Source of the DNA: G965207345 sp965207345
Lineage (GTDB): Bacteria; Pseudomonadota; Gammaproteobacteria; PS1; Pseudothioglobaceae
Assembly: GCA_965207345.1 (NCBI GenBank)
Contig: OZ242280.1
Span: forward strand, 992,001-1,056,000
Reading direction: 5' to 3'
DNA: 64,000 bases
Shown: one piece after another, positions 1 through 9,131 of the stretch
Layout of the letters: every line of letters begins with the position of its first letter
Position numbering within the stretch: position 1 is the first letter of the stretch
Notes under the pieces: generated by a model
What the model saw: the letters and a program-made list of their open reading frames with translations, nothing else
Told to the model about the DNA's origin: nothing
Databases searched by the model: none
Translations under genes and position numbers: made by a program

Positions 1-1
1 C

Positions 2-463
2 CACTCGCTGAGAACGCGTTTAAGTGGCAGGCGCACAATTATTGATGTACATATTGAAGTCAGTCCTTTTTTAAGCGTAAGCGAAGGGCACATTATTGCC
101 ACAGATGTGGAAAATACTCTCAAGCAAAGTTTTACTAACCCTGTAGATATTATTGTGCACATTGACCCAGAGGATGATGAAGTAGAAGATTTTTACACAC
201 ACCTGCCTAGGCGAAAGGTGGTGATAGAGAGAATTTACCAATTATTAAATGATAATGGCTACTTAAAGAATTTAGAGCATATTCAACTGCATTATCTCAA
301 AGGTAGAATCCATATTGATTTTTATTTTTACACACAAGTTTTGAACCAGCAGAATGACTATGAACATCTGCGAAAAAAATTAATAAATATTACTAATTCT
401 TCTGATATTTTTGGAAATATGCGCCTTTATTTTAGCGATCAATATAATTCTAGCCTAACGTAA
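2..463 (+). CDS. Cation diffusion facilitator (metal efflux) C-terminal part, 5' end outside window
   Basis: An open frame runs into the window from its left edge and stops at 463; the first in-window start candidate (GTG at 107) lies in mid-domain, so the gene is partial. The visible 153 codons look like the cytoplasmic dimerisation domain of cation diffusion facilitator (CDF) transporters, which export divalent metals such as Zn, Fe or Mn using the proton gradient. Family-typical stretches are LRTRLSG, IDVHIEV, LSVSEGH and VHIDPEDDE. The transmembrane part with the metal-binding aspartates is not in the window, so the metal cannot be predicted. The last ~60 residues are an extra, less conserved tail. 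Convergent with ruvC downstream. Confidence 0.8.
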   Translation, partial: HSLRTRLSGRRTIIDVHIEVSPFLSVSEGHIIATDVENTLKQSFTNPVDIIVHIDPEDDEVEDFYTHLPRRKVVIERIYQLLNDNGYLKNLEHIQLHYLKGRIHIDFYFYTQVLNQQNDYEHLRKKLINITNSSDIFGNMRLYFSDQYNSSLT

Positions 464-544
464 TTTTATGGATATAAAAACACAATAAAAGATAAGAATA
501 TAAAAATTAAATATTTTTAGTCTAACAGCTGGTCTTTAATTTAT

Positions 545-1015
545 TTATAATATATGATAGGCATGACAAAGTGCTCCTGCAAGTGCATCAGCAGCATCAG
601 AAGGTGGCGTGGTTTTTAATTTTAATAAGTGTATTATCATAAAAATAATTTGTGTTTTTTGTGCATGTCCTTTGCCCACAATGGTTTTTTTAATTTGATT
701 AGCTGTGTATTCAAAAATAGGAATATTGATTATCCCCACTGCACTAATAATTGCACCTCTTGCTTGTCCAAGTTTAATTGCAGATTCTGGATTTGGGCGA
801 TCTGGGCGCATAAAGATGCGCTCAATTACTATCGCATCTGGCATATGTTTTGTAGCAAGATTGTGTGTTTCTCTAAAAATTGTCGTAATCTTGTCGGTAA
901 GTGTGCCACTTGTTTTAATACAACCACTTGCTTTATAGTGAAATTTCAATTTTTTTGCTTCTATAACACCAAAACCAGTGTTATTTAAGCCTGGGTCAAT
1001 CCCTAGAATTTTCAT
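545..1015 (-). CDS. ruvC: Crossover junction endodeoxyribonuclease RuvC
   Basis: RuvC cuts Holliday junctions symmetrically and acts with the RuvAB branch-migration motor in recombinational repair. The 156-residue protein has the RNase H-like fold pattern with all four acidic catalytic residues in place: Asp7 (GIDPG), Glu65 (VIER), Asp140 and Asp143 (SDAADALA). The stretch SAIKLGQARGA is also typical. It is somewhat shorter than the roughly 170-residue E. coli protein, mainly at the C terminus. ruvA and ruvB are not beside it, although they often are in gammaproteobacteria. A sulfotransferase-like gene ends 14 bases upstream on the same strand, so the two may be cotranscribed. Confidence 0.93.
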   Translation of the reverse strand: MKILGIDPGLNNTGFGVIEAKKLKFHYKASGCIKTSGTLTDKITTIFRETHNLATKHMPDAIVIERIFMRPDRPNPESAIKLGQARGAIISAVGIINIPIFEYTANQIKKTIVGKGHAQKTQIIFMIIHLLKLKTTPPSDAADALAGALCHAYHIL

Positions 1016-1029
1016 TAACTATTTTTTAT

Positions 1030-1725
1030 TTACAGCGGTTTTTGATATTCAAACAGTGCAAATATTTCTTTAAGTTCAGAGTACACTAAACTAATTTGCT
1101 CTTGTGTCATCATTTTTTTATAATAGCCATTAGCTCCACGATACTTGGAAATATGTTTTCCATGAAAGTGGTTTACTGGGTCATACTTAGCAAAAGAATT
1201 GCCTAACTTTTGAGCTTTCATTAAAGCCTTGTCAATTGTATATTCCTTTATAAATTTTTGCTTTAAATTTTCCGCTATTGGTTGATTCAAAAAAATTTCA
1301 AGCTTAGAGAATAAATAATCAAAATTAAAGATAAAACGCTCGTATTTTAGAATTTTAATATTTGCCTTATTTTTAATAATATTATTTACAACCTTTTTGT
1401 AGTTACGAAGTGCTTTTCTTAATTTTATTTCATCAGAGAAAATTTGTTTATAGATTTGTGCCAATGAACAAATAGAGTCTAGCGGGTTACGCATTGACAT
1501 GATTTTTGGGGAGTGTTTATAAGTAAAATAATCATATTTTGTCAAACAGTGACATTTTATAGTTTGCTTTTTTGGAAAGCAAACTATAAGCGCATTAAAT
1601 AAAAGCGTGCTTCCAGTGCGTCGAGGGGATAGTTGTATAATTGGTGGCTCAATGAAACGATAGCGAAGTTGCGCAACTTTTATTACTTCTATTTTTCCAT
1701 GTTTAACAAGATTGATGATGGACAT
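1030..1725 (-). CDS. Sulfotransferase-like protein
   Basis: A 231-residue protein that resembles PAPS-dependent sulfotransferases. Near the N terminus it has a loop like the 5'-phosphosulfate-binding motif (SPRRTGSTLL, about residues 33-42). Further on, MRNPLDSICS matches the 3'-phosphate-binding strand-helix that contains the conserved Arg and Ser. Family members move a sulfuryl group from PAPS to a carbohydrate or other hydroxyl or amine; the acceptor cannot be read from sequence. The rest is rich in Lys, Ile and Asn and poorly conserved. It sits between ispG and ruvC with no carbohydrate genes around it, which suggests an inserted accessory gene. A GTPase or kinase is less likely because the P-loop-like motif lacks the GKS/T form. 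Confidence 0.65.
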   Translation of the reverse strand: MSIINLVKHGKIEVIKVAQLRYRFIEPPIIQLSPRRTGSTLLFNALIVCFPKKQTIKCHCLTKYDYFTYKHSPKIMSMRNPLDSICSLAQIYKQIFSDEIKLRKALRNYKKVVNNIIKNKANIKILKYERFIFNFDYLFSKLEIFLNQPIAENLKQKFIKEYTIDKALMKAQKLGNSFAKYDPVNHFHGKHISKYRGANGYYKKMMTQEQISLVYSELKEIFALFEYQKPL

Positions 1726-1786
1726 AAGAATTTGATAAATGAAAAAATTTAGCTAGTATAGAAAATTATGATATAACGAGCAGTAA

Positions 1787-2881
1787 TTAATTGGTAGTAA
1801 GTGGAATTTTTTGCTTAAGTTCGCCACGAATATAAGTTTCTAGTGCATGAACTAAATTATCGTTTGTAATTTTTACTTTAGGTTTGCCATTTATATAAAG
1901 AAGATTAGGGCGACCGCCTATTAAGCCAATATTTACTTCTTTTGCCTCACCAGGCCCATTGACAACACAACCAATTATTGCAACATCAATTGGTGCTGTA
2001 ATATCATCTAGGCGCGTCTCTAATTCGTTTACCACTTTGATAACATCAAAATTTTGTCGCGCACAACTCGGACAGGCGATTAAGTTAACACCCTTATTTC
2101 TTAGGTGCAAACTTTTAAGAATGTCAAAGCCTACTTTAACCTCTTCTATTGGATTAGCTGCAAGTGAGACGCGAATGGTATCACCAATACCTTCTGCTAG
2201 CAGTATTCCTAAGCCAATTGCTGATTTTACGGTGCCACCTCTTAGTCCGCCCGCCTCAGTAATGCCAAGATGCAGTGGATTATTAGTCTCTCGTGCCAGT
2301 ATACGATATGCTGCGATTGTCATAAACACCTCTGAGGCTTTTAGGCTAAGTTTATAATAATCAAAATTTAACTTATTCAGTATATCAATATGACGCAGGG
2401 CAGATTCCACCATTGCTTCAGGCGTTGGTTCGCCATATTTTTTTACTAAATTTTTTTCAAGAGAACCTGCATTAACACCGATACGAATTGGAATATGATG
2501 ATAGCGCGCCGCCCGAATCACTTCTTCTACGCGCTTGTTACTGCCAATATTACCTGGATTTATTCTTAGGCAATCTGCACCCAAATCAGCGACTTTAAGT
2601 GCAATTTTATAATCAAAATGAATATCAGCAATAAGTGGTATTTGTGTATTTTTTTTAATTTCACCAAACGCATCTGCAGCATCCATAGTTGGTATTGAGA
2701 CACGCACTATATCTGCACCAGAGCGCGCAATAGCATTGATTTGCGCTTGTGTTGCTTTGATGTTTTCGGTGGGCGTATTTGTCATACTTTGCACCGCAAT
2801 TGGTGCACCACCACCAATGGCAACATTACCAACAAAAATTTGTTTACTTATTCTGCGCTTTACTATGTAGCATGATTTCAT
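1787..2881 (-). CDS. ispG: 4-hydroxy-3-methylbut-2-enyl diphosphate synthase IspG
   Basis: IspG (GcpE) performs the penultimate step of the MEP isoprenoid pathway, the reductive ring opening of methylerythritol cyclodiphosphate to HMBPP. It uses a [4Fe-4S] cluster. The 364-residue sequence is full length. It has an N-terminal TIM-barrel part (VQSMTNTPT, LRINPGNIG) and a C-terminal iron-sulfur domain with the three cluster cysteines Cys270 and Cys273 (CPSC) and Cys305 (GCVVNGPGE), plus conserved Glu312. It lies just downstream of rlmN and ndk on the same strand. That neighbourhood is common in gammaproteobacteria, but the pilF-like and rodZ genes often found between are absent here. Confidence 0.96.
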   Translation of the reverse strand: MKSCYIVKRRISKQIFVGNVAIGGGAPIAVQSMTNTPTENIKATQAQINAIARSGADIVRVSIPTMDAADAFGEIKKNTQIPLIADIHFDYKIALKVADLGADCLRINPGNIGSNKRVEEVIRAARYHHIPIRIGVNAGSLEKNLVKKYGEPTPEAMVESALRHIDILNKLNFDYYKLSLKASEVFMTIAAYRILARETNNPLHLGITEAGGLRGGTVKSAIGLGILLAEGIGDTIRVSLAANPIEEVKVGFDILKSLHLRNKGVNLIACPSCARQNFDVIKVVNELETRLDDITAPIDVAIIGCVVNGPGEAKEVNIGLIGGRPNLLYINGKPKVKITNDNLVHALETYIRGELKQKIPLTTN

Positions 2882-2901
2882 AAGAAATAAGTGGATATTT
2901 T

Positions 2902-3984
2902 TTATATTTTTTGTTTGAGCAAACGGTTTGTTTTATCAGTTATTTTTCCTGATAGCTGTCCGCAAGCAGCACTAATATCGCCACCACGTGTGCGTCTTTG
3001 TGTCGTGCGAATACCTTTGCTATATAAAATATGACAGAAGTGATCAACAGTACGCGCAGGCGATGTTTCATAGGCTGTGTTTTTAAAAGTATTAAAGGGA
3101 ATAAGATTAACTTTAGCAGGTATATGTTTAATAAGTTTGGCTAAATCATATGCTTGACTAGGTGCGTCGTTTAGGTTTTTTAACATTATATATTCAAATA
3201 AAATGTGGCGTTTCTGTGTGCCTGATTGCACATAATATTGGCATGCTCTTAATAATTCACAAATAGGATATTTTTTATTAATAGGCACTAATTCATCGCG
3301 TAAATCATTGTCAGTAGCGTGTAGCGAAACTGCTAAATTCACAGACAAAGTATCTGATAAACGATAAATTGCTGGCACAATACCTGCGGTGCTAATGGTA
3401 AGGCGCCTCCTAGATAAACCAAAACCAAAATCATCTAATAAAATATCAGCGCTCGCATAAACTGCTTTTTCGTTAAGCAAAGGCTCGCCCATTCCCATAA
3501 ATGTAACATTAGTGATAGTTTTCTTATGTTTTGCTAAATAGCACTTAGCAATAACAACTTGTGCAATTATTTCAGAGCTAGATAAATTACGATTAAAACC
3601 TTGCTTGCCTGTGGCGCAAAATGTGCAGTTTAAGGCGCAGCCTGCCTGTGAGGAAATACATAGCGTTCCTCTATTTTTTTCAGGAATATAAACACTTTCA
3701 ATAACATTTCCATCCACTAACTTAAGTGCCCATTTTATACTACCATCCTGACTATGATATTCATCGACAACATCGGGTAGTGTTAGTGTTGCTATTTTAA
3801 ATAGTTGCTGTTGCAAAGTTTTAGAAAAATTAGCCATTAATCTAAAATGAAAAACGTGATGATGGAATAGCCACTTCATCAGTTGTCCACCACGATAAGG
3901 TGCCTCATCTAAGCTTAGGAAAAGATTGCTCAGTTCAGTTTTAGTCAACCCAAATAAATTGAGTTGACTTGTCGTAGCATGCAT
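2902..3984 (-). CDS. rlmN: 23S rRNA/tRNA adenine-C2 methyltransferase RlmN
   Basis: A radical-SAM enzyme that methylates C2 of A2503 in 23S rRNA and of A37 in some tRNAs, which supports translational fidelity. The 360-residue protein has the CxxxCxxC cluster motif at Cys116, Cys120 and Cys123, the SAM-binding GMGEPLLN stretch, and the late conserved cysteine that carries the methyl intermediate (Cys341 in ISAACGQL). The start MHATTSQLNL is plausible. The gene is followed 20 bases later by ispG and preceded 49 bases earlier by ndk, so the three are probably one transcript. Confidence 0.95.
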   Translation of the reverse strand: MHATTSQLNLFGLTKTELSNLFLSLDEAPYRGGQLMKWLFHHHVFHFRLMANFSKTLQQQLFKIATLTLPDVVDEYHSQDGSIKWALKLVDGNVIESVYIPEKNRGTLCISSQAGCALNCTFCATGKQGFNRNLSSSEIIAQVVIAKCYLAKHKKTITNVTFMGMGEPLLNEKAVYASADILLDDFGFGLSRRRLTISTAGIVPAIYRLSDTLSVNLAVSLHATDNDLRDELVPINKKYPICELLRACQYYVQSGTQKRHILFEYIMLKNLNDAPSQAYDLAKLIKHIPAKVNLIPFNTFKNTAYETSPARTVDHFCHILYSKGIRTTQRRTRGGDISAACGQLSGKITDKTNRLLKQKI

Positions 3985-4033
3985 AATTTTTTTATGTGGC
4001 CATTTTTTCTTTTGCCTAGATAGTTATTTTTTA

Positions 4034-4462
4034 TTAATACATTCTGGGAAAAATGTCAGATTGATTAAAAAAATAATCAATCTCAATTTTAGCATTTTCT
4101 AAACTATCCGAACCGTGCACTGCATTTTTTTCAACATTTGTTGCAAAATCAGCACGAATCGTGCCCGTTTCTGCTTCCTTAGGATTAGTTACACCCATAA
4201 TTTTTCTGTGCTTTGCAACCGCATTTTCACCTTCTAGAACTTGTAACATAATCGGACCAGAAGTCATAAATGTAATTAAACTGGCGAAGAATATTTTTTT
4301 TTGATGCACTGCATAAAAACCTTCTGCCTTATGTTTATCTAAATGTAGCATTTTTGCTGCAACAATTTTAAGAGCTGCATTTTCAAAACGTTGATAAATT
4401 GCGCCAATAACATTCTTTGCCACTGCATCAGGTTTAATAATAGAAAGAGTGCGTTCTATCAT
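4034..4462 (-). CDS. ndk: Nucleoside diphosphate kinase
   Basis: Ndk passes the gamma phosphate of ATP to nucleoside diphosphates and so balances the NTP and dNTP pools. The 142-residue sequence is full length for the bacterial enzyme. It begins with the typical ERTLSIIKPDAV and contains the active-site histidine His116 in NAVHGSDS, which is phosphorylated during the ping-pong reaction. The residues around NPKEAETGTIR, which contact phosphate, are also conserved. It is the first gene of the ndk-rlmN-ispG group on the minus strand. Confidence 0.97.
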   Translation of the reverse strand: MIERTLSIIKPDAVAKNVIGAIYQRFENAALKIVAAKMLHLDKHKAEGFYAVHQKKIFFASLITFMTSGPIMLQVLEGENAVAKHRKIMGVTNPKEAETGTIRADFATNVEKNAVHGSDSLENAKIEIDYFFNQSDIFPRMY

Positions 4463-4557
4463 AGATTATTTCCAGAAAATAAATTTTATGTGCTCATTAT
4501 ACCAATGCTTAAGTTTACATCGTGGAATTTTATTTTTTGTTAGGATAGTTTTGCTGT

Positions 4558-5121
4558 TTAGCGATAATGACGCCATAGACGAAAAACCAGCAATAATACT
4601 AGAACACTTGCATAAATAAATGGTTCCACTACCATATCAGATTTAGATTGCCAATAAAAATGTATGACACCAAGCGGAGCGATAATATAAACAAAGCGAT
4701 GCAATTTTTTCCAGCGTCTACCAAGCCTTTTTATCCAGCCATTTGTTGAGGTAATTGCAAGTGGCACCATGAGTAAAAAAGCACTAAAGCCAATTGTAAT
4801 ATAAGTGCGCTTAACTACATCTTCGAAAATTAGTATAGCATCAAAAGTTTGATCAATAAGATAAATACTTAAATGCAGGCAGGCATAAAAAAAAGTAAAT
4901 ACTCCTAGCATGCGCCTAAGTCTCATTAGCCATCTTTGTTTTGTAAAATGAACAACAGGTGTAATAGAAAGCGTGATAAGTAAAAATTTTAGAGCCCACT
5001 TACCTGTTGGATTAGTAATTTCTTCAATTGGATCAATTAAATTCTCATTTAATATATCAAATAATAAAAGTAAAAATGGACTTAAAAACAATAAAAAAGC
5101 AAAAACTTTAATGATGCGCAT
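4558..5121 (-). CDS. msrQ: Protein-methionine-sulfoxide reductase haem-binding subunit MsrQ
   Basis: MsrQ (YedZ) is an inner-membrane haem b protein of the ferric-reductase-like family. It passes electrons from the respiratory chain or from flavin reductase to periplasmic MsrP. The 187-residue product has five to six hydrophobic segments. Histidines suited to haem coordination lie in the helices (FYACLHLSIYL, KKLHRFVYI, LGVIHFYWQS), which are typical YedZ motifs. It lies 65 bases downstream of msrP on the same strand, as in most genomes with this system, so the two form a repair pair for oxidised methionines in periplasmic proteins. Confidence 0.92.
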   Translation of the reverse strand: MRIIKVFAFLLFLSPFLLLLFDILNENLIDPIEEITNPTGKWALKFLLITLSITPVVHFTKQRWLMRLRRMLGVFTFFYACLHLSIYLIDQTFDAILIFEDVVKRTYITIGFSAFLLMVPLAITSTNGWIKRLGRRWKKLHRFVYIIAPLGVIHFYWQSKSDMVVEPFIYASVLVLLLVFRLWRHYR

Positions 5122-5186
5122 TTAAGAAATACTAACAAATAGGAAGAATTAATTTGAAAAATATTTAGCCTAAATAAAAACTAAAA

Positions 5187-6143
5187 TTAGAAATAACGTT
5201 TTAAATCGAGATCACCATATAAATGTGCTACTTCTTCTGTATAGCCATTAAACATTTCTGTTTTGCGTTTTTGTGGTGAAAAGAAACTTCCTGCGCCAAT
5301 AATGCGCTCACGCTTTTGCGACCAGCGTGGATGGTCAACATTTGGATTAACGTTGGCATAAAAACCATATTCGTTCGGTGCCTGCATTGCCCAGCTAGTT
5401 TGCGGTTGCGTTTTCAAAAAATCCATTGCTACAATTGATTTTATACCTTTAAAACCGTATTTCCATGGCACAATTAAACGTAGTGGCGCACCATTTTGAT
5501 TGGGCAAAATTTTGCCATAAAGACCAACCACAAATAAAGTGAGCGGATGTGCTGCTTCTGCAATTGTCAGTCCTTCCTGGTAGGGCCAGTCAAGTGCTAA
5601 TCCTCTTTGTCCGCGCATTTGTTTTTTATCAAGCAGTGTCGTAAAGCGCACATATTTTGCTTGAGAAGTTGGTTTAAAGGTTTTGATAATTTTGGCTAAA
5701 GGCACACCTATCCAAGGAATTACCATTGACCATGCTTCTACGCAACGAAAGCGATAAATACGCTCTTCTAATTGATATGGTTTAATAAAATCTTCTAAAT
5801 CAAACATACCTGTTTTTTCGCATTCACCGCCAACTCTAATATGCCAAGGTTTTACTTTGAGGGCGTGTGCATATTTTGCTGGATCCCTTTTATCTAAGCC
5901 AAATTCATAAAAGTTATTGTAATTCGTAATTTGTCTATAGGTATGTGGTTTTAAGTTTTCTCCATAATCAGTTTTTTTAATCTGGTCAGCAAAAACACCA
6001 CTTTCTTTACCTTCTGGGTGCAGTTTAAATGGCAATATACTAAGTGCTACACCTCCGGCTAAAGTAGCGAGAAAGTAGCGACGATTAAGATAGTTTTTTT
6101 CGCTGGTTACTTCAGATTCTTTAAGGCATGTTTTATATAGCAT
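5187..6143 (-). CDS. msrP: Protein-methionine-sulfoxide reductase catalytic subunit MsrP
   Basis: MsrP (YedY) is a periplasmic molybdopterin enzyme that reduces methionine sulfoxide in envelope proteins. The 318-residue precursor carries a twin-arginine signal (NRRYFLAT, residues 20-27, then the hydrophobic LAGGVALSILPF), so it should be exported folded by Tat. Cys134 in RFRCVEAWSM is the expected molybdenum ligand of the sulfite-oxidase fold. Later motifs such as NGAPLRLIVPWKYGFK also fit. The start at 6143 leaves a rather long 20-residue n-region before the RR pair. Tat and molybdopterin genes must be elsewhere in the genome. Confidence 0.94.
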   Translation of the reverse strand: MLYKTCLKESEVTSEKNYLNRRYFLATLAGGVALSILPFKLHPEGKESGVFADQIKKTDYGENLKPHTYRQITNYNNFYEFGLDKRDPAKYAHALKVKPWHIRVGGECEKTGMFDLEDFIKPYQLEERIYRFRCVEAWSMVIPWIGVPLAKIIKTFKPTSQAKYVRFTTLLDKKQMRGQRGLALDWPYQEGLTIAEAAHPLTLFVVGLYGKILPNQNGAPLRLIVPWKYGFKGIKSIVAMDFLKTQPQTSWAMQAPNEYGFYANVNPNVDHPRWSQKRERIIGAGSFFSPQKRKTEMFNGYTEEVAHLYGDLDLKRYF

Positions 6144-6274
6144 TATTTTGGGTGAAATATATTTATAGGAGAAGCATTGATCTTAAAAAATGCTAAAAAT
6201 TAAGCAAATACCCTCTTTCATTTTACCAAGCAATACAGCTTTTTATGTTTTTTATTTGATGTTTTTTGTTATTT

Positions 6275-7723
6275 TTAATAACGCCAGAATGTTTTGTGTA
6301 GTAAAGCGATAAGCGTTAGTATTTCTAGGCGACCAAGCAACATAGTTAAACTTAAAATCCATTTAGCGACATTATTGATGTCTTTATAATGAAAAGTTAC
6401 CTCACCTAGACCCGGCCCTAAATTATTAATAGTAGCCGTGACAGCAGAAAAAGCGGTTAGTCCATCTACTCCAGTAAGTAATAATAGGACAATAATTGTA
6501 ACAAAGGACATCACATAGAGCGCAAAGAATCCCCAAACAGAAATCAAAATTTTATCTGACACACTTTTTTTGTTGAGTTTAATATTAATCTTTGCACTCG
6601 GATGAATGAGTTTTTTAATTTCTCTCATACCCAGTTTAAACATTAAAAGAATACGCACCACCTTAATACCCCCGCCTGTTGAACCAATACAAGCACCGAT
6701 AAAACTTGCAAGAATAAGTACAATCGGAACCCCAATTGGCCAGTTATGGAAATTTTGAGTAACAAACCCTGTCGTGGTCATAATAGAAACAGCATGAAAA
6801 ATAGTATTTCTTAAGTTTGCACTAAAACTGTCATAATATGTGTTTGTCCAGAGTACTAATAATACAGTAATAATGAGCAAAGTTAAAATAACAATATAGG
6901 CTTTAAATTCTGAATCTCTCAGATAAAGCCAAAAATTTCGTTTTTGATAAACCAGAAAATGTAAAGAAAAATTTATACCTGCAATGAGCATAAAAATAAT
7001 AGCAACTAATTCAATAGCACTAGAATTAAAATAACCTAAATTTTCATTATGTGTAGAAAATCCACCGATAGCAATGGTGCTAAAACTATGTGTGATGGCA
7101 TCAAAAAAACCCATACCACTAACATAATAAGCAAATGCACATGCTAGTGTTAATATGGTGTAAATACGCCATAAAATACTAGCAGTTTGTGTGAGTTTAG
7201 GCGTTAGTTTTTCTTGAGAAATTCCCGAAGTCTCAGCACGATATAAACCCATACCGCCTACACCTAGCATGGGCAGTATTGAAACCGCTAATACAATAAT
7301 GCCCATACCGCCTAGCCATTGTAATTGTTGACGATAATACAAAATACTTTTAGGTAAATCATCTAAATTCGTAATAACAGTAGCACCTGTTGTGGTTAAG
7401 CCAGACATTGCTTCAAAAAAACCTTCGGTAAAAGAAAGTGAAATTGCTGTGCTAATAATAAATGGTAAAGAAGCAAATAAACTTAAAATCAACCAAAAAC
7501 CAACGACAAGCAACACCGCTTCTCTAATTCTAAAATTCTGATTAATATGACGAAATGGAAACCAGATAATAAGACCTGAAAATAAAGTTACTACAAAGCT
7601 CAAAAGAAAAGTACTGAGTTGCTGTTCATTATAAATAATGTCAATGACAATTGCAGGGACAATATTGAGACTAAATATCATGAGCAATAAGCCAATAGTT
7701 TTTAGAACAAGATCTAAATACAT
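6275..7723 (-). CDS. trkH: Trk potassium uptake transmembrane subunit TrkH
   Basis: TrkH is the channel-like inner-membrane subunit of the Trk potassium importer and is gated by cytoplasmic TrkA. The 482-residue protein has the expected length and many hydrophobic helices. Four selectivity-filter-like loops can be seen: GLTTTGATV, AIGGFSTH, MTTTGFVT and NLGPGLGEV. The loop SFIGACIGSTGGGIKVVRI is also characteristic of TrkH. It follows trkA by 43 bases on the same strand, so channel and regulator are probably made together. The same run includes ntrY and ntrX. Confidence 0.95.
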   Translation of the reverse strand: MYLDLVLKTIGLLLMIFSLNIVPAIVIDIIYNEQQLSTFLLSFVVTLFSGLIIWFPFRHINQNFRIREAVLLVVGFWLILSLFASLPFIISTAISLSFTEGFFEAMSGLTTTGATVITNLDDLPKSILYYRQQLQWLGGMGIIVLAVSILPMLGVGGMGLYRAETSGISQEKLTPKLTQTASILWRIYTILTLACAFAYYVSGMGFFDAITHSFSTIAIGGFSTHNENLGYFNSSAIELVAIIFMLIAGINFSLHFLVYQKRNFWLYLRDSEFKAYIVILTLLIITVLLVLWTNTYYDSFSANLRNTIFHAVSIMTTTGFVTQNFHNWPIGVPIVLILASFIGACIGSTGGGIKVVRILLMFKLGMREIKKLIHPSAKINIKLNKKSVSDKILISVWGFFALYVMSFVTIIVLLLLTGVDGLTAFSAVTATINNLGPGLGEVTFHYKDINNVAKWILSLTMLLGRLEILTLIALLHKTFWRY

Positions 7724-7766
7724 TTTTAATAAACTTTTAATGGTTGCACCAAATTACTGAGATGGG

Positions 7767-9131
7767 TTATTTTTTAAATAATTTTTCTACTTCATGAATT
7801 TTACTTGTATCAGTGAGTGCAATTAAAACATGGTCACCATCTTCAATTATTACGCTACTAGAACCCATAATTACTTTATTATTACGAATTACACAACCAA
7901 TTACTACACCTTCTGGCAAATTGATATCAGCAATATATCGCCCAATTACTTGCGAGTTTTTTTGCGAACCATGAGCAATAATTTCTAATGCTTCAGAATT
8001 ACCTTGTCTGAGAGAATATACTATCATAGTATCGCCCTTACGGATATAGGATAAAATACCACCAGCCGTAATTTGATCTGGTGAAATAACCATGTCAATA
8101 TCTGCACTTTGCCGTGCTAAGGTATCATAAATAGAACGTTTAACTAAAGCAACAGTTTTATGTGCGCCGAGCTGTTTTGCTAAAATAGAGACGATAACAT
8201 TGGTTTCATCTGAATTGGTAAGTGCTAAAAATAAATCTGTGTGCTCAATACCTTCTTCTTTGAGCAAAATTTCATCCGAAGCATTACCGTGTAAAACTAC
8301 AGCATGATTTAGTCTGTCGGCAATTTTTTCAATGCGTTTTTCATTTAATTCAATAATGTGAATATGGTATTTATCTTCTAGCGCTTTTGCTAGATTAAGT
8401 CCAACAATTCCACCTCCTGCAATCATAATACGCCGATAAGGTTTATCTAGGCGGCGAAACTCTTTGAGCACTTTGGTAATACTTTTTTTCTTAGTAAGAA
8501 AATATACTTCGTCGCCATCTTCAATAATAGTGCTACCTTCAGCAGTAATTGCCTTGTTATTACGAAATAAATAAACAATGCGCATTTGCGTTTTAGGTAA
8601 ATGTTCGTGCAGTTCTTTAATAGGGCGATTAACAATTGGTGTGTTAGCAAAAGCACGGGCCTCTACTAACTGTACCAAGCCATTTTCAAATTCTAATACT
8701 TGCGAGGCACCTGGCTCTTCAATCATACGGATAATAAAATGTGTAACCAAATATTCTGGGGTAATAATAAAATCAATGGGAATGGCATTTTTAGAAAATA
8801 ATTTCTTGTGATGTAAATACTCAGAAGTGCGAATACGTGCAATTTTTTTCCCCACATTATAAAGTGTATGTGCCGTTTGACAGGCAATCATATTTTTTTC
8901 ATCAGAGGCAGTAACTGCAATAATTAAATCCATGTTAACAATGTCAGCAGACTCTAAAATGCTGGCATAAGAGGCATCACCTACTATGGTTTTAATATCT
9001 AAATAACGTTCAATATCATTTAATTGATTCTGATTTGTATCAATGATAGTAATGTCATTTTCATTATCACGTGCGAGATTTTTAGCTAGTGTGGAGCCAA
9101 CTTGACCAGCACCTAAAATTAAAATTTTCAT
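7767..9131 (-). CDS. trkA: Trk potassium uptake regulatory subunit TrkA
   Basis: TrkA is the peripheral NAD(H)- and nucleotide-binding regulator of TrkH. The 454-residue protein shows the duplicated architecture: a Rossmann-type RCK_N domain (KILILGAGQVGSTLA at the N terminus), an RCK_C domain, a second RCK_N (RIMIAGGGIVGLNLA near residue 240) and a second RCK_C at the end. The start codon overlaps the ntrX stop in an ATGA arrangement (9128-9131), so translation is probably coupled to ntrX. Linkage of ntrYX with trkAH is known in many proteobacteria. Confidence 0.95.
   Translation of the reverse strand: MKILILGAGQVGSTLAKNLARDNENDITIIDTNQNQLNDIERYLDIKTIVGDASYASILESADIVNMDLIIAVTASDEKNMIACQTAHTLYNVGKKIARIRTSEYLHHKKLFSKNAIPIDFIITPEYLVTHFIIRMIEEPGASQVLEFENGLVQLVEARAFANTPIVNRPIKELHEHLPKTQMRIVYLFRNNKAITAEGSTIIEDGDEVYFLTKKKSITKVLKEFRRLDKPYRRIMIAGGGIVGLNLAKALEDKYHIHIIELNEKRIEKIADRLNHAVVLHGNASDEILLKEEGIEHTDLFLALTNSDETNVIVSILAKQLGAHKTVALVKRSIYDTLARQSADIDMVISPDQITAGGILSYIRKGDTMIVYSLRQGNSEALEIIAHGSQKNSQVIGRYIADINLPEGVVIGCVIRNNKVIMGSSSVIIEDGDHVLIALTDTSKIHEVEKLFKK

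Noticed and set aside
1030..1725. P-loop NTPase identity for the sulfotransferase-like protein
   Set aside because: The N-terminal loop lacks the GK(S/T) motif and the downstream RNPLDSICS fits a sulfotransferase 3'-phosphate site better.
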